Source of the DNA: Planctomycetota bacterium
GTDB lineage: Bacteria; Planctomycetota; PLA2; JAEUHO01
Direction of reading: 5' to 3'
Length of the DNA: 64,000 nt
NCBI GenBank assembly: GCA_028281445.1
Contig: JANQJW010000066.1
Coordinates: 62,001-126,000, forward strand
Translations under genes and position numbers: made by a program
In this document: one piece after another, positions 16,349 to 25,934 of the stretch
Layout of the letters: every line of letters starts with the position of its first letter
Position numbering within the stretch: the stretch's first letter is position 1
Notes under the pieces: model-generated
The model's input: only the letters and a program-made list of their open reading frames with translations
What the model was told of the DNA's origin: nothing
Databases searched by the model: none

Positions 16349-17838
16349 TGTCGACCGCCGCGCCCACGCTCCGCCTCCTGCCGGCCGAGGCGCCCGTCTC
16401 GCAGTGCATCGCGCACGCGCGCGCGGCGCAGGCACGCTGGGCGTCCCTGCCCGTTGCGGCGCGCTTGCGCGTGCTGCGCAGGGCACGACAGATCCTGGCC
16501 GTCGATCCGCACGCGCTTCTCAATGGCATTCCCGCCGACCGCCCGCATGCGCACGCCGAGATCCTCGCGTCCGAGATCATCCCGCTCGCCGACGCGATCA
16601 AGTTCCTCGAGAAGAACGCGCGCCGCATCCTGCAGCCGCAGCGCCTCGGCCGCCGCGGCCGTCCGGGCTGGTTGCGCGGCACGGCGACGACGATCCAGCG
16701 AGACCCCCTCGGTGTCGTGCTCGTGATCGCACCGGGCAACTACCCGGCGTTCCTCCCCGGCGTGCACGCCGCGCATGCGCTGGCGGCAGGCAACGCCGTG
16801 CTTCTCAAGCCCGCACCGGGGACCGGCGCAACCGCGCAGGCGCTGGCGTCGCTCTTCACCCGTGCAGGGCTCGATCCCGATCTCATCCGCGTGTTGCCCG
16901 ACACGGTCGAGGCAGCCCAGTCCGCCACGGCGGCCGGTGTGGACCACGTCGTTCTCACCGGGTCCGCGGAGACCGGCAGGACCGTGATGCGCGATCTCGC
17001 CACGTGGTGCACGCCCTCCACCATGGAGCTGTCGGGCTGTGACGCCGTGTTCGTACGGCGTGATGCCGACCTGGACCTCGTCGCCCAGGCCTTGCGCTTC
17101 GGTCTCGCCTTCAACGGGAGCCGTACGTGCATCGCCCCGCGGCGCGCCTTCGTGCCGCACGAGCGCATGGATGCGCTTATCGACCGACTTACCACCAGCC
17201 TTCGGGACGCCGACCCCGTATCTCTACCGCAGGGGACACGAAACCGGCTCCGCGGGCTGGTGGCTTCCGCCCAGGCCGGCGGCGCGCGCCTCGTCGTCGG
17301 CCAGACGCCTGATGCCGACACGATGACGCCCATTGTGCTCGCCGGTGTCGATCCGGCCATGGGGATCGCGCGCAGTGACGTCTTCGCGCCGGTCCTGTCT
17401 CTCATCGCCGTCGAGAACGACAACGACGCGCTGGATCTCGCCACGCGCTGTCCGTACGCGCTCGGTGCCTCGGTGTTTGGTTCGGCGCCTGCGTCCGAGG
17501 CACTCGCCGCCCGAATCGACGCCGGCGTCGTGCTCGTCAACGACATGATCGCCCCGACCGCAGACCCGCGCGTCCCGTTCGGCGGCCGCCGCGACAGCGG
17601 ATTCGGCGTGACGCGCGGCGCCGAGGGGCTGCTCGCACTGACCGCCCCCAAGACGGTCATCACCCGGCGCGGCGGTGCCCCCACGCACCTCCAGCCCCTG
17701 GCAGGCGGAGAAGACGGTTTGTTCCTGGCCTGGCTCCGTGCGGCGCACGCGTCCGGACCGGTCCAACGCATTCGAGGGTTCCTCGCCCTGTGTCGTGAAG
17801 GCGCGCGGCTCGCGCGTCGCAAGAAAGAGGAGGAGTAG
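16348..17838 (+). CDS. Aldehyde dehydrogenase, putative carotenoid-aldehyde (AldH-like)
   Basis: This 496-residue NAD(P)-dependent enzyme has the catalytic Cys in GSRTCIAPRR and the general-base Glu in TMELSGCDA. VLVIAPGNYPAFLPG and VVLTGSAETGR are cofactor-binding segments. In the staphyloxanthin pathway AldH oxidises a diapo-carotenoid aldehyde to the carboxylic acid, which is then glycosylated and acylated. The position between two CrtI-type genes supports the same job here. The start overlaps the previous stop by one base (TGATG). The catalytic-region motif MELSGCD departs from the commoner LELGGK. Confidence 0.88.
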   Translation: MSTAAPTLRLLPAEAPVSQCIAHARAAQARWASLPVAARLRVLRRARQILAVDPHALLNGIPADRPHAHAEILASEIIPLADAIKFLEKNARRILQPQRLGRRGRPGWLRGTATTIQRDPLGVVLVIAPGNYPAFLPGVHAAHALAAGNAVLLKPAPGTGATAQALASLFTRAGLDPDLIRVLPDTVEAAQSATAAGVDHVVLTGSAETGRTVMRDLATWCTPSTMELSGCDAVFVRRDADLDLVAQALRFGLAFNGSRTCIAPRRAFVPHERMDALIDRLTTSLRDADPVSLPQGTRNRLRGLVASAQAGGARLVVGQTPDADTMTPIVLAGVDPAMGIARSDVFAPVLSLIAVENDNDALDLATRCPYALGASVFGSAPASEALAARIDAGVVLVNDMIAPTADPRVPFGGRRDSGFGVTRGAEGLLALTAPKTVITRRGGAPTHLQPLAGGEDGLFLAWLRAAHASGPVQRIRGFLALCREGARLARRKKEEE

Positions 17839-17842
17839 CGCC

Positions 17843-19426
17843 ATGCTCAACCAAAGAAATGGAAGCTCCCGCATCGGTGTGATCGGTGGGGGACTCGGCG
17901 GCCTCGCGGCGGCCTGCACGCTCGCGGCCCGCGGCCACGACGTCGTGCTCTTCGAGAAGAACGAGTGGCTCGGCGGCAAGGCGGCCGTGTTGGAAGAGGA
18001 CGGGTTCCGGTTCGACATGGGACCGACGATCCTGACCGTGCCGCGCGTGCTGCGCCGGATCTTCTCCGAGGCCGATCGGCGTCTCGAAGACGAGCTCGAC
18101 CTCGTGCGTCTCGATCCGCAGTGGCGTTGCTACTTCGAAGACGGCGGCGTACTCGATCTTAACGAGGACGTCGACCTCATGGGGCGCACGATCGAGAAGT
18201 TCACGGGTGATCCGAAGCAAGGGGAGGGCTATCGCAAGTTCCTCGAGCTCTCCGAGCACCTGCACCGCGTCTCCGACAAGTTCTTCTTCTGGAAGAGCGT
18301 CGAGGGAATCCGCGACACGCTCGACATGTCGAACAGCTTCAACCTGCAGACGCTCAAGGAAGTCGCGAGCCTCCGAATGGGGCGCTCCGTGGCGGGCGTG
18401 ATCCGCAAGCACGTGCCGGACCACCGCGTCTCGCAGATGCTCGATCACTTCACGCAGTACGTCGGCTCGTCTCCCTACAACAGCCCGGCCGTGCTGTGCA
18501 GCATCGCGCACATGCAGACCGAGGGCGGTGTCTGGTATCCGATCGGCGGGACGCGCGCCGTGCCCGAGGCGCTTGCGAAGCTCGCCGGCGAGCTCGGCGT
18601 CGAGTTCCGCACCGGGACCGGCGTGACGCGAATCCTGCTCGATGACAACGAGCGCGTGCGCGGCCTCGTGACCGACCGCGGCGAAGAGATCGAGCTCGGC
18701 GCCGTCGTCTCGAACATGGATGCGGTCCGCACGTACCACGAGCTGGTCGGCGGCAAGGCCGCCAAGCGCTTCGGCCGCGAGACGGCCGAGCCGGCCTGCT
18801 CGGGCGTCGTGCTCTACCTGGGCCTCAACAAGCGTTACGACCACCTGCAGCACCACAACTTCGTGTTCTCGAAGGACCCGGAAGAGGAGTTCGACTGGAT
18901 CTACCAGCGCGGCGAGCCCGCGCCCGATCCGACCGCCTACGTCGCGGCGCCGAGCTTCTCGGAGCCCGGGGTCGCCCCGCCCGGCGGCGAGGCGCTCTAC
19001 GTGCTCGTGCACACGCCGTACCTCCGGCCGCACCACAACTGGGCCGAGACTCTGCCCGCGTACCGCAAGACGATCATCGACAAGCTCGCCCGCGTTGCGG
19101 GGATGGAGGACATCGAGGATCGCATCGTGTACGAGAGTGCGTTGACGCCGCAGGGCATCCACGATCGCTACCGCGTACTCAACGGCGCCATCTATGGACT
19201 CGCCAGCCACGGGAAGTTCATGGGCGCCTTCAAGCCGGGCAACCGCAGTCGCCAGGTCGAGGGGCTTTACCTCGCCGGCGGCGCGGCGCACCCCGGCCCG
19301 GGCATGCCGATGGTCATGATGTCCGGCTGGATCGCCGGCGACACGCTCGATCGGGACGGCATCGTCGAGCGGGTACGGACACCCTCGTTGTCCGAGCGCC
19401 ACGAGATGGCGACGGTGGTGCCGTGA
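17843..19426 (+). CDS. CrtI-family carotenoid desaturase/oxidase (second copy)
   Basis: This 527-residue protein starts at an ATG 4 bases after the previous stop, behind GAGGAGGAG. Its FAD fold reads IGVIGGGLGGLAAACTLAARG, then FEKNEWLGGKAAV and FRFDMGPTI. The C-terminus has GLYLAGGAAHPGPGMPMV. It is homologous to, but clearly divergent from, the first copy, as CrtN and CrtP are from each other in C30 pathways. One probably desaturates dehydrosqualene and the other oxidises the chain end; the assignment cannot be made by eye. Confidence 0.9.
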   Translation: MLNQRNGSSRIGVIGGGLGGLAAACTLAARGHDVVLFEKNEWLGGKAAVLEEDGFRFDMGPTILTVPRVLRRIFSEADRRLEDELDLVRLDPQWRCYFEDGGVLDLNEDVDLMGRTIEKFTGDPKQGEGYRKFLELSEHLHRVSDKFFFWKSVEGIRDTLDMSNSFNLQTLKEVASLRMGRSVAGVIRKHVPDHRVSQMLDHFTQYVGSSPYNSPAVLCSIAHMQTEGGVWYPIGGTRAVPEALAKLAGELGVEFRTGTGVTRILLDDNERVRGLVTDRGEEIELGAVVSNMDAVRTYHELVGGKAAKRFGRETAEPACSGVVLYLGLNKRYDHLQHHNFVFSKDPEEEFDWIYQRGEPAPDPTAYVAAPSFSEPGVAPPGGEALYVLVHTPYLRPHHNWAETLPAYRKTIIDKLARVAGMEDIEDRIVYESALTPQGIHDRYRVLNGAIYGLASHGKFMGAFKPGNRSRQVEGLYLAGGAAHPGPGMPMVMMSGWIAGDTLDRDGIVERVRTPSLSERHEMATVVP

Positions 19427-20220
19427 GCCGCGAGGCTCCGGCCGCAGTCGACCTGCCGCGTTTCTCCCGTTGGACCTTCACCTGGTTCTCGTATTACCTC
19501 CGTCGGTTCTTCGGGAAGAACTTCACTGCGGTCCGCACGCGTGCGGCCACCGCGGTGCCGGCAGACGCACCGGTCGTCGTGTACACGAACCACCCGAGCT
19601 GGTGGGACCCCATCCACTTCATGCTCGTCCAGCGCAGGCTCTTCCCGGGCAGGCGCATGTTCGGACCCGTTGACGCCAAGGCGCTCGAGAAGTACGGCAT
19701 CTTCAAGAAGCTGGGTGCGTTCGGTGTTGACCTCGAGTCTCGTCGCGGCGCGGTCGAGTTCCTGCGCAAGGGCCGGGCGATCCTCGCGGAGCCGGACGCC
19801 GTGCTGTGGATCACGGCCCAGGGCCGGTTCACGGATGTGCGCGAGCGTCCCGTGCAACTGCAACCGGGGCTCGCCCATCTCGCCGGGTCCACGCCCGGGC
19901 TCGTGGTCGTTCCGCTCGTCGTCGAGTACCCCTTCTGGAACGAGAAGCACCCCGAGGCCTTGTCCCTCGTTGGTCGGCCCGTGTTCGTGGACGACGAGCC
20001 GGAGCGCTCGACGGCCGAATGGACCGAGGTGCTGAGCCGACGGATGGAAGAGGCGCAAGACGAGCTCTCAGGCCTGGCCACGGCGCGTGACCCCGCGCCG
20101 TTCGAAACGCTGGTCGGAGGACGCACCGGCGTCGGCGGCGTCTACGACATGGGGCGCCGGCTCGGCGCCTGGTCGCGCGGAAAGCGGTTCCACGCGGCCC
20201 ACGGGGAGGTGCCCCGATGA
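19423..20220 (+). CDS. PlsC-type acyltransferase (CrtO-like role)
   Basis: This 265-residue protein carries the acyltransferase HxxxxD motif as NHPSWWDP (near residue 50), followed by a GVDLESRRGAVEFLRKG segment and a WITAQGRFTD motif in the EGTR position. The start is GTG overlapping the previous stop (GTGA). In the staphyloxanthin pathway the membrane acyltransferase CrtO esterifies the glycosylated carotenoid acid; this PlsC-fold enzyme is not the same family but occupies that position in the operon. It probably acts at the inner membrane face. Confidence 0.85.
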   Translation: MSREAPAAVDLPRFSRWTFTWFSYYLRRFFGKNFTAVRTRAATAVPADAPVVVYTNHPSWWDPIHFMLVQRRLFPGRRMFGPVDAKALEKYGIFKKLGAFGVDLESRRGAVEFLRKGRAILAEPDAVLWITAQGRFTDVRERPVQLQPGLAHLAGSTPGLVVVPLVVEYPFWNEKHPEALSLVGRPVFVDDEPERSTAEWTEVLSRRMEEAQDELSGLATARDPAPFETLVGGRTGVGGVYDMGRRLGAWSRGKRFHAAHGEVPR

Positions 20221-21332
20221 TTCTCAACGTGCTGGCCTGCGTAGCCCTCGCACTTGCGGCGCTTCCCGCCGTGATGTGCCTCCTGAACCTTCCGATCTTC
20301 CGGGGACCCGGCAGGAGCCGCGAAGATGCGCGTCCCGTCTCCGTGCTCATCCCTGCGCGCAATGAAGCGGAGCGCATCGAGCGCACGCTCGTTGCCGTCC
20401 TGGCGGACCCCGATCCCGAGCTCGATGTCGTCGTCATGGACGATCACTCCGAGGACGAGACCGCTGCGATCGTCAATCGCATCGCCGCAAGCGACCCGCG
20501 CCTGCGGCTCGTGCAGGCCCCGCCGCTTCCCGAGGGCTGGAACGGGAAGCAGCACGCCTGCTACGCGCTGGCAGGGCACGCGCGACACGAGACGCTCGTC
20601 TTCCTCGACGCCGACGTCGAGCTGACGCGTGATGCGGTCCCGCGTATCGCGGCGCACGCCGGCCATGCCGAGGCCGCTCTCGTCAGCGGCTTCCCGCGCC
20701 AGGTGACGCGCTCCTTCCTGGAGCGGCTGCTCATTCCCCTCATCCACTTCGTGCTGCTGGGCTTCCTGCCCCTGCGGGCGATGCGACGTTCCAAGGACCC
20801 GTCCTTCGGCGCAGGGTGCGGACAGCTCATGGTCGCGCGGCGCGACGCGTACGTGCAGACGGGTGGCCACGCGGCGATTCGAAGCTCCCGGCACGACGGG
20901 GTGATGCTGCCGCGCACCTTCCGCCGCGCCGGCTACGGCACCGATCTCTTCGATGCCACGGAGCTGGCATCGACCCGCATGTACGAAGACGCCGCGGGCG
21001 TGTGGAACGGACTCGCCAAGAACGCAACGGAGGGCATGGCTTCGCCGAAGGCGATCCTGCCGTGGACGATCCTCCTTCTGGGCGGTCAGGTGCTGCCGGT
21101 CGTGCTCTTCCTGTTCGGCGTGATCTCCGGCACGTGGGCCTTCGCGACCATCGTGGGCGCGATCGCGCTCGGGCTCGTCTACGCGACGCGCACTGCGCTG
21201 GCCGTGCGCTTTCGCCAGCCGGCGTCGAGCGTGATTCTGCATCCGCTCGGCATCGTCATGCTCCTCGCCATCCAGTACTTCGCCTTGATCCGCGAGGCGC
21301 GCGGCCGCCGCGTGGCCTGGAAGGGCAGGTAG
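20217..21332 (+). CDS. Family 2 glycosyltransferase, CrtQ-like
   Basis: This 371-residue protein starts with a hydrophobic helix, then SVLIPARNEAERIERTL, VVVMDDHSEDET and the metal-binding LVFLDADVEL. These mark a GT2 enzyme with an inverting GT-A fold. Three to four C-terminal helices anchor it in the membrane. It resembles the CrtQ glycosyltransferase that adds a sugar to a C30 carotenoid acid. The ATG overlaps the acyltransferase stop (ATGA), so the two are coupled. The sugar donor is unknown. Confidence 0.88.
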   Translation: MILNVLACVALALAALPAVMCLLNLPIFRGPGRSREDARPVSVLIPARNEAERIERTLVAVLADPDPELDVVVMDDHSEDETAAIVNRIAASDPRLRLVQAPPLPEGWNGKQHACYALAGHARHETLVFLDADVELTRDAVPRIAAHAGHAEAALVSGFPRQVTRSFLERLLIPLIHFVLLGFLPLRAMRRSKDPSFGAGCGQLMVARRDAYVQTGGHAAIRSSRHDGVMLPRTFRRAGYGTDLFDATELASTRMYEDAAGVWNGLAKNATEGMASPKAILPWTILLLGGQVLPVVLFLFGVISGTWAFATIVGAIALGLVYATRTALAVRFRQPASSVILHPLGIVMLLAIQYFALIREARGRRVAWKGR

Positions 21333-21334
21333 CC

Positions 21335-22234
21335 ATGTCCTCCCGGATGATCCTGCGCGGCGCGACCCGGCGCTTCGGCGACATCCGTGCGCTCGACGGT
21401 CTCGATCTCACGCTCCATGCCGGGGAGTGGGTCGGTCTCGTGGGCCCCAACGGGGCCGGCAAGACAACGCTGCTGCGCGCGCTGTGCGGGCTCGAGCGGC
21501 TGGACGCCGGGGAGATCGCCATGGACGCGGCGCCGCTCCGCCGGCGACTGCCCGCGGTCGATCGCCGGCGCATCGCCATCGTCCCTCAGGACATCGCGCT
21601 GTACGGACGGCTTACCGCACGCGAGAACCTGACGTTCTTCGGGAAGCTGAACGGCCTGCGCCGCTCGACTCTCGAGGATCGGGTTGCCTGGGCTCTGGCG
21701 TGGACGGGTCTCGAGGAGCGAGCGGACGATCAGGTGCGCATGCTGTCCGGCGGCATGCGGCGTTGTCTCAACATCGGGTGCAGTGTCCTGCACCGTCCCG
21801 GTGTCCTGTTGCTCGACGAGCCGACTGTAGGCGTGGACGTTGCCGGCCGCGCGCGCATCGGTCGCATGCTGCGCTCGCTGCGCGACGGCGGCACGACCTT
21901 GTTGCAGAGCAGTCACCAGCTTCGCGAGCTGCAGGCCGCCGCCGATCGCGCGCTGGTCATGCACAACGGACGCATCCACACGTCGCTGAGCGCGGCGGAT
22001 CGCAGCGAACGGGCTGTGCGACTCACACTCGATCGGGATCCCAACGGCCTCGACTTCGGCGAGGGCTTTCGGCGTGACGGACGTGTCGTGGCGGGGCCGC
22101 TCGACAATGTCTCGCGCGACCTGCCCGTGTTGCTGCAGCGCATCGATGCTGCGGGCGTCGGTGTCGAGGAGGTACGGGTCGAGCCGCCGCAGCTCGAAGA
22201 CGTTCTCGCGCGTCTGACGAGGAGTCCGGCATGA
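21335..22234 (+). CDS. ABC-2 type transporter ATP-binding protein
   Basis: This 299-residue ATPase has Walker [11 protein letters not shown]-loop IVPQD, signature LSGGM and Walker [13 protein letters not shown], and a switch His in QSSHQ. It follows the glycosyltransferase stop by 2 bases and overlaps the permease start by four bases. A dedicated ABC-2 exporter co-transcribed with carotenoid glycosylation genes suggests that it moves the finished carotenoid glycolipid or a precursor (inference). The last ~75 residues form a divergent C-terminal domain common in exporters of large lipids. Confidence 0.9.
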   Translation: MSSRMILRGATRRFGDIRALDGLDLTLHAGEWVGLVGPNGAGKTTLLRALCGLERLDAGEIAMDAAPLRRRLPAVDRRRIAIVPQDIALYGRLTARENLTFFGKLNGLRRSTLEDRVAWALAWTGLEERADDQVRMLSGGMRRCLNIGCSVLHRPGVLLLDEPTVGVDVAGRARIGRMLRSLRDGGTTLLQSSHQLRELQAAADRALVMHNGRIHTSLSAADRSERAVRLTLDRDPNGLDFGEGFRRDGRVVAGPLDNVSRDLPVLLQRIDAAGVGVEEVRVEPPQLEDVLARLTRSPA

Positions 22235-23409
22235 TCCCGTCGCTGCTTCGCGTGTACGCCACGCTCTTGCGCCGCGATCGCATGGCGCTCGTGCTGACAT
22301 TCCTTGTCCCGCTGGCGTTCTTCAGCGTCTTCGCGGCGGTCTTCGGAAGCATGGACCAGGGCGCGCGCCAGCCTGTGCGCGCTGCGATCCACTGCGCCGA
22401 CACCAGCGAACATGGTGTGCAGCTTCTGGAGAACCTGCGCGCGGTCGAGGGGATCGAACTCCTTGAGCTGGATGCGGAAGCGAAGCCCTTCGAGGCGCGG
22501 GAGCGCGTGCGCTACGGGCAGGTGTCGGTCGTCATCGTGGTGCCCGAGGGCTTCGGTGGCGACCTGCGCTTCCAGGACAGCGACTCGGTGCCCCAGATCG
22601 ATCTGTTTGCCGACACGGCCAACCCGCTGGCGCTGGAGGTCGTGCGCGGCGCGGTCCAGGCCGCGGCCTATCCGCTGCTTGCGCCGCACACAGAGGACGG
22701 CGATCCCGACGGTGGCGGCGTGCCGGCTGCGCAGGAGCCTGCCAAGGACGAGCCGCTGCACATCGCGGTCGTCGACGTGCTGGGCGGCGGAAGTGGGAAG
22801 AAGCCCTCCATCGCCTACTTCGCGGCGGGCATCGGGGTCATGTTCCTGTTGTTCGTCCTGAGCGGAACGAGCGCCGTGCTCATCGACGAGCGGGAGAGCG
22901 GCGTGCTGCTTCGCATGATGACGTCGCGCCTGACGATCCCGCGGCTCCTTGCCGGACGCTGGCTGTACCTGCTCTTGCTCGGGTGCCTACAGGTGACGCT
23001 CATGTTCGTGTGGGGGGCGTTCGCCTTCGGGCTCGATCTCTTCACCCCGCGTCACCTCGCCGGCTTCGCCGTCATGACCGTCACCACCGCTGCTGCTGCG
23101 GCGGCGTTCGCCCTGTTGCTCGCCGTGGCCTGCAAGACGCGCGAGCAGCTCAATGGGACCGCGGTCGTGCTCGTGCTCATGATGTCGGCGCTCGGCGGAA
23201 GCATGTTCCCGCGCTTCCTGATGCCGGAAGCCCTGCAGGAGCTCGGCCGCTACACGTTCAACGCATGGGCGCTGGACGGGTACCGCAAGGTCTTCTGGTA
23301 CGAGGCGGGCATTCCGGAGCTCGTCCCCGAGCTGCTCGTGCTCGGCGGGACGACGCTGGCGTTGTTTGTGTGCGCGAGCGTGCTCGCTCGTCGTTGGCGC
23401 CATGCGTGA
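22231..23409 (+). CDS. ABC-2 type transporter permease
   Basis: This 392-residue membrane protein has one N-terminal helix (~residues 18-36), a ~160-residue extracytoplasmic domain, then five or six C-terminal helices. The phrase FVLSGTSAVLIDERESGVLLRMMTSRL is the conserved ABC-2 coupling region. It closes the carotenoid operon. Its stop is followed by two short hairpins (23415-23430 and 23431-23445) that may end the transcript. Confidence 0.9.
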   Translation: MIPSLLRVYATLLRRDRMALVLTFLVPLAFFSVFAAVFGSMDQGARQPVRAAIHCADTSEHGVQLLENLRAVEGIELLELDAEAKPFEARERVRYGQVSVVIVVPEGFGGDLRFQDSDSVPQIDLFADTANPLALEVVRGAVQAAAYPLLAPHTEDGDPDGGGVPAAQEPAKDEPLHIAVVDVLGGGSGKKPSIAYFAAGIGVMFLLFVLSGTSAVLIDERESGVLLRMMTSRLTIPRLLAGRWLYLLLLGCLQVTLMFVWGAFAFGLDLFTPRHLAGFAVMTVTTAAAAAAFALLLAVACKTREQLNGTAVVLVLMMSALGGSMFPRFLMPEALQELGRYTFNAWALDGYRKVFWYEAGIPELVPELLVLGGTTLALFVCASVLARRWRHA

Positions 23410-23732
23410 GCTTTGGGGTGCGGGGACCCCATCGTGAAAAACGATGTTGGCACATTGTCGAAAGGAACATGGCCAACGGTTGGGCCGTCAACCTACGTAC
23501 CGGTTGCCCGTGAGGTCGAGGCATTGGGCGGCAACCGGTAGCTCGATCCGAGGGGGCTTCGGAGCCGAGCGAGGAGGCGCCACGTTCTTCAGGGGGCCGC
23601 GGTGGGAATACACCCCCCGGCGGCGGTTGGGGCGCCCCATTTCGTGCGTACGTCCCTTCGCGGGCAGAGCACATTCATAGAGAAAGGCAGACCGCGGAGG
23701 ACACGGAGCGCAACAGAAACGGGGGGTGCCCA
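23410..23732. other. 323-base intergenic region with hairpins, upstream of the sigma-like gene
   Basis: No credible gene is seen. Two adjacent short stems follow the permease stop: GGGGT/ACCCC (23415-23430) and ATCGT/ACGAT around GAAAA (23431-23445). A larger perfect inverted repeat has arms TACCGGTTGCC (23498-23508) and GGCAACCGGTA (23530-23540) with a 21-base loop. The final ~60 bases are purine-rich and end in GGGGGG before the next ATG, acting as ribosome binding site. I could not identify promoter hexamers. Confidence 0.5.
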
Positions 23733-24761
23733 ATGGCGTCCACGCTCCCAGCACAGTCCCTTCGAGAGCTTGTCGCCGATCTCGCGGATCTGGGCCTGCG
23801 CAAGTCCAAGCCGCCGCAGTTCATCCGTAGCCTTTCACGTCGCGCTGCAAGCCGTTTCTTCGCGGAACGCCCCGAGTTGGCCACGCGAGGGGATGCCGAC
23901 GCGCGGCGCCTGGATATGTTGCGCCCAGCCGTGCTGCTGGCGGCCGCCCCGTCCGCGGGGCTCTGCTGGCTCTGTGATCACATCGGCAGCGGGCGCGCTG
24001 CTTCGCTGGGAGATGCGACGGCGCGCCTCCGCGAACACATCAACTCGCCCTCCGAGGCTGACCCTGCGGTAGCGGACGCGCCGGCACCGGCGCCTGGGGC
24101 CCTGATCGCGGCCTTGCTGGACTTCATGCGCGCCTGGCACGCCCTTGCGGGGGCAGCAGGCGTGGGGTTCCTCTCCGGCCGACGGTCCCCGGTGGATCCG
24201 CGCGAAGACTCCGTCGCGGTCGCGCCCCTGCCGCCGGGAATGGCCTTTCAGCTCAAGCGCATGCTCCCGGAGGTGGAACCGGCGGACCTGCATGGCGATG
24301 TCCTCGTGCTGAGCGTCCGGGACAAGCCGAAGTTCGTGCGCAACGTCTTCCGCACGTTCTCCTCCTCGGCCGACGGCACGCTCGGGGGGGCCATGCGCCA
24401 CGTCCTGTACAACCAAGTCCGTTCGTACGCCCGGAACCGCCTGCGTCCCGACAATCGGCCGCCACGCGCCTACACCGACCTGCTGCCGGTGGAGGACGCC
24501 GGGTTTCCCGAGCCCGAGCGCCCGCTCCGCACGACGGAGGCCTTCCAGTCCGACGTCGAGGCTGACATTGCCATGGCGCGGGAGGCCGTTGCGGCCCTTC
24601 GTGAGCCGTACCAGTCCGTCCTGCGCCTCCGCTACTTCCACGACATGAGCGGCCGTCGCATCGGCGAGATCCTCGGAATGACCGAGGAGCAGGTGAAGCA
24701 GCGCCTGCGTACCGCGCGCGCTCAGCTAGGCCGTCGCATGCGGCGGCCCGTGGAGCGCTAG
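23733..24761 (+). CDS. Sigma-70-like (ECF-type) factor with a ~190-residue unique N-terminus
   Basis: The 342-residue protein ends in a clear sigma region 4: ALREPYQSVLRLRYFHDMSG, then RRIGEILGMTEEQVKQRLRTARAQLGR, a helix-turn-helix that contacts -35 elements. A degenerate region 2 precedes it (~residues 205-240, FVRNVFRTFSSSADGTLGG and YNQVRSYARNRL). The first ~190 residues are unlike standard ECF factors and include a DVLVLSVRDKP segment. It is 24 bases ahead of the unknown 382-residue gene and probably co-transcribed. It may direct transcription of that gene or the peptide gene nearby (inference). GC and codon use resemble the chromosome. Confidence 0.75.
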   Translation: MASTLPAQSLRELVADLADLGLRKSKPPQFIRSLSRRAASRFFAERPELATRGDADARRLDMLRPAVLLAAAPSAGLCWLCDHIGSGRAASLGDATARLREHINSPSEADPAVADAPAPAPGALIAALLDFMRAWHALAGAAGVGFLSGRRSPVDPREDSVAVAPLPPGMAFQLKRMLPEVEPADLHGDVLVLSVRDKPKFVRNVFRTFSSSADGTLGGAMRHVLYNQVRSYARNRLRPDNRPPRAYTDLLPVEDAGFPEPERPLRTTEAFQSDVEADIAMAREAVAALREPYQSVLRLRYFHDMSGRRIGEILGMTEEQVKQRLRTARAQLGRRMRRPVER

Positions 24762-24785
24762 ACGCGAACGACCAAGGGAGTCACC

Positions 24786-25934
24786 ATGCGCCACTTCTTG
24801 CCCATCGACCTCGCGCGCCGTATCGCGCCTGCTCTCATTCGAACGAACCGGGCCGTCGAGGAGGGGCGCATGACACCAGCGGAGGCCGTCGCGCACCTTG
24901 AGCCGTTCTGGAACGAAGTCGCAGCGATCGCGGCGGCTCGCGGGGCGGCGCAGGGACGGGACGAGGCGCGCGGGCTGCTGCTGGTGGCCGCCTTCATCGT
25001 CAGCAGCATCGAGCGGCACTACCAGGTGGCGGGCTTCGACCCGGGCTCGGGTGTGCTTCAGCTTCCCCACGCGCCGGCCGTGATGAAGAAGCTCGGTCTC
25101 CTCGCTTGCCATGCGCCTCGCGACACAGTCTACACGTGGGCCATGTGGAACACGTGGAAGCTGAGCTTCACCGGCGAGCGGGAAGAGAGACTCCTGGGGG
25201 ACGTCATCGAGACGACGAGCCGATCGATGGCGGCGGCCGCCGAGAAGCTCCGCCCCATCTGCGCGCGGACCATCCGCCTCGGATCCGAGGTCAGCCTCGC
25301 CCACCTCGGCGCCGCCGCTGACGAGGTTGCGTGGAGTCGTGATGCGTGGAGGAAGCTGCGGGCGTACCTCGGCGGCGACGCCGCTCGGCGCGCCACCATG
25401 CGACGGCTGGCCTCCTACTTCCGTCCCTACCCCGTGGCGAGCGCCGTGCATCCAGGGATCGTCGTGGCCGACTTGCCGCCCTACTGGGAGGCCCGTCGCA
25501 TGCTGGGTGCCTGGGATAGCGAGAGCCGCGCCTACGTCACCAAGCGCCTGGCGCACATTCCGAACGAGGAGCGTCGGCCCGTCCGGGAGACGATGAGCGC
25601 GTCAACTGTCGAGCAGTGTGTCCTGCTCCGACTCGGCGTCGATCTGCCCTCCGTGCGCGCACTCACTACGCGTGAGTTCGAAGCACGCGGACGCCTCCTG
25701 GGTCGCGGCTTCTTCCCGGCCATCAAGGCCTGCGGAGATCTCATCCAGATTCACGACGAACTCCGGGCCGACTACCTGGGCCTGATCGTCGATCATCTCA
25801 TGCCGCCCGATGAGGTCGTGGCCAACGCAGGTTGGCTGTCGCAGGCGGTGCGCGAGCTCGACCTGATGACGTTCCGCCGCGAAAACCCCGTGGCCCTCAA
25901 GTTCAAGGCTGCGGCGCGCAGCGCTCCCGGGTAG
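24786..25934 (+). CDS. Uncharacterised 382-residue protein
   Basis: I do not recognise the family. The protein is soluble, largely helical, without a signal peptide or membrane segment. It has a helical N-terminal half (MTPAEAVAHLEPFWNEVAAIAA), a conserved-looking WAMWNTWKLSFTGERE patch near residue 125, and a C-terminal half with PHGIVVADLPPYWEARRMLG-like and LGLIVDHLMPPDEV segments. It follows the sigma-like gene by 24 bases with AAGGGAG as ribosome binding site. The pairing suggests a regulator or effector of that sigma factor, but nothing in the sequence proves it. Confidence 0.7.
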   Translation: MRHFLPIDLARRIAPALIRTNRAVEEGRMTPAEAVAHLEPFWNEVAAIAAARGAAQGRDEARGLLLVAAFIVSSIERHYQVAGFDPGSGVLQLPHAPAVMKKLGLLACHAPRDTVYTWAMWNTWKLSFTGEREERLLGDVIETTSRSMAAAAEKLRPICARTIRLGSEVSLAHLGAAADEVAWSRDAWRKLRAYLGGDAARRATMRRLASYFRPYPVASAVHPGIVVADLPPYWEARRMLGAWDSESRAYVTKRLAHIPNEERRPVRETMSASTVEQCVLLRLGVDLPSVRALTTREFEARGRLLGRGFFPAIKACGDLIQIHDELRADYLGLIVDHLMPPDEVVANAGWLSQAVRELDLMTFRRENPVALKFKAAARSAPG

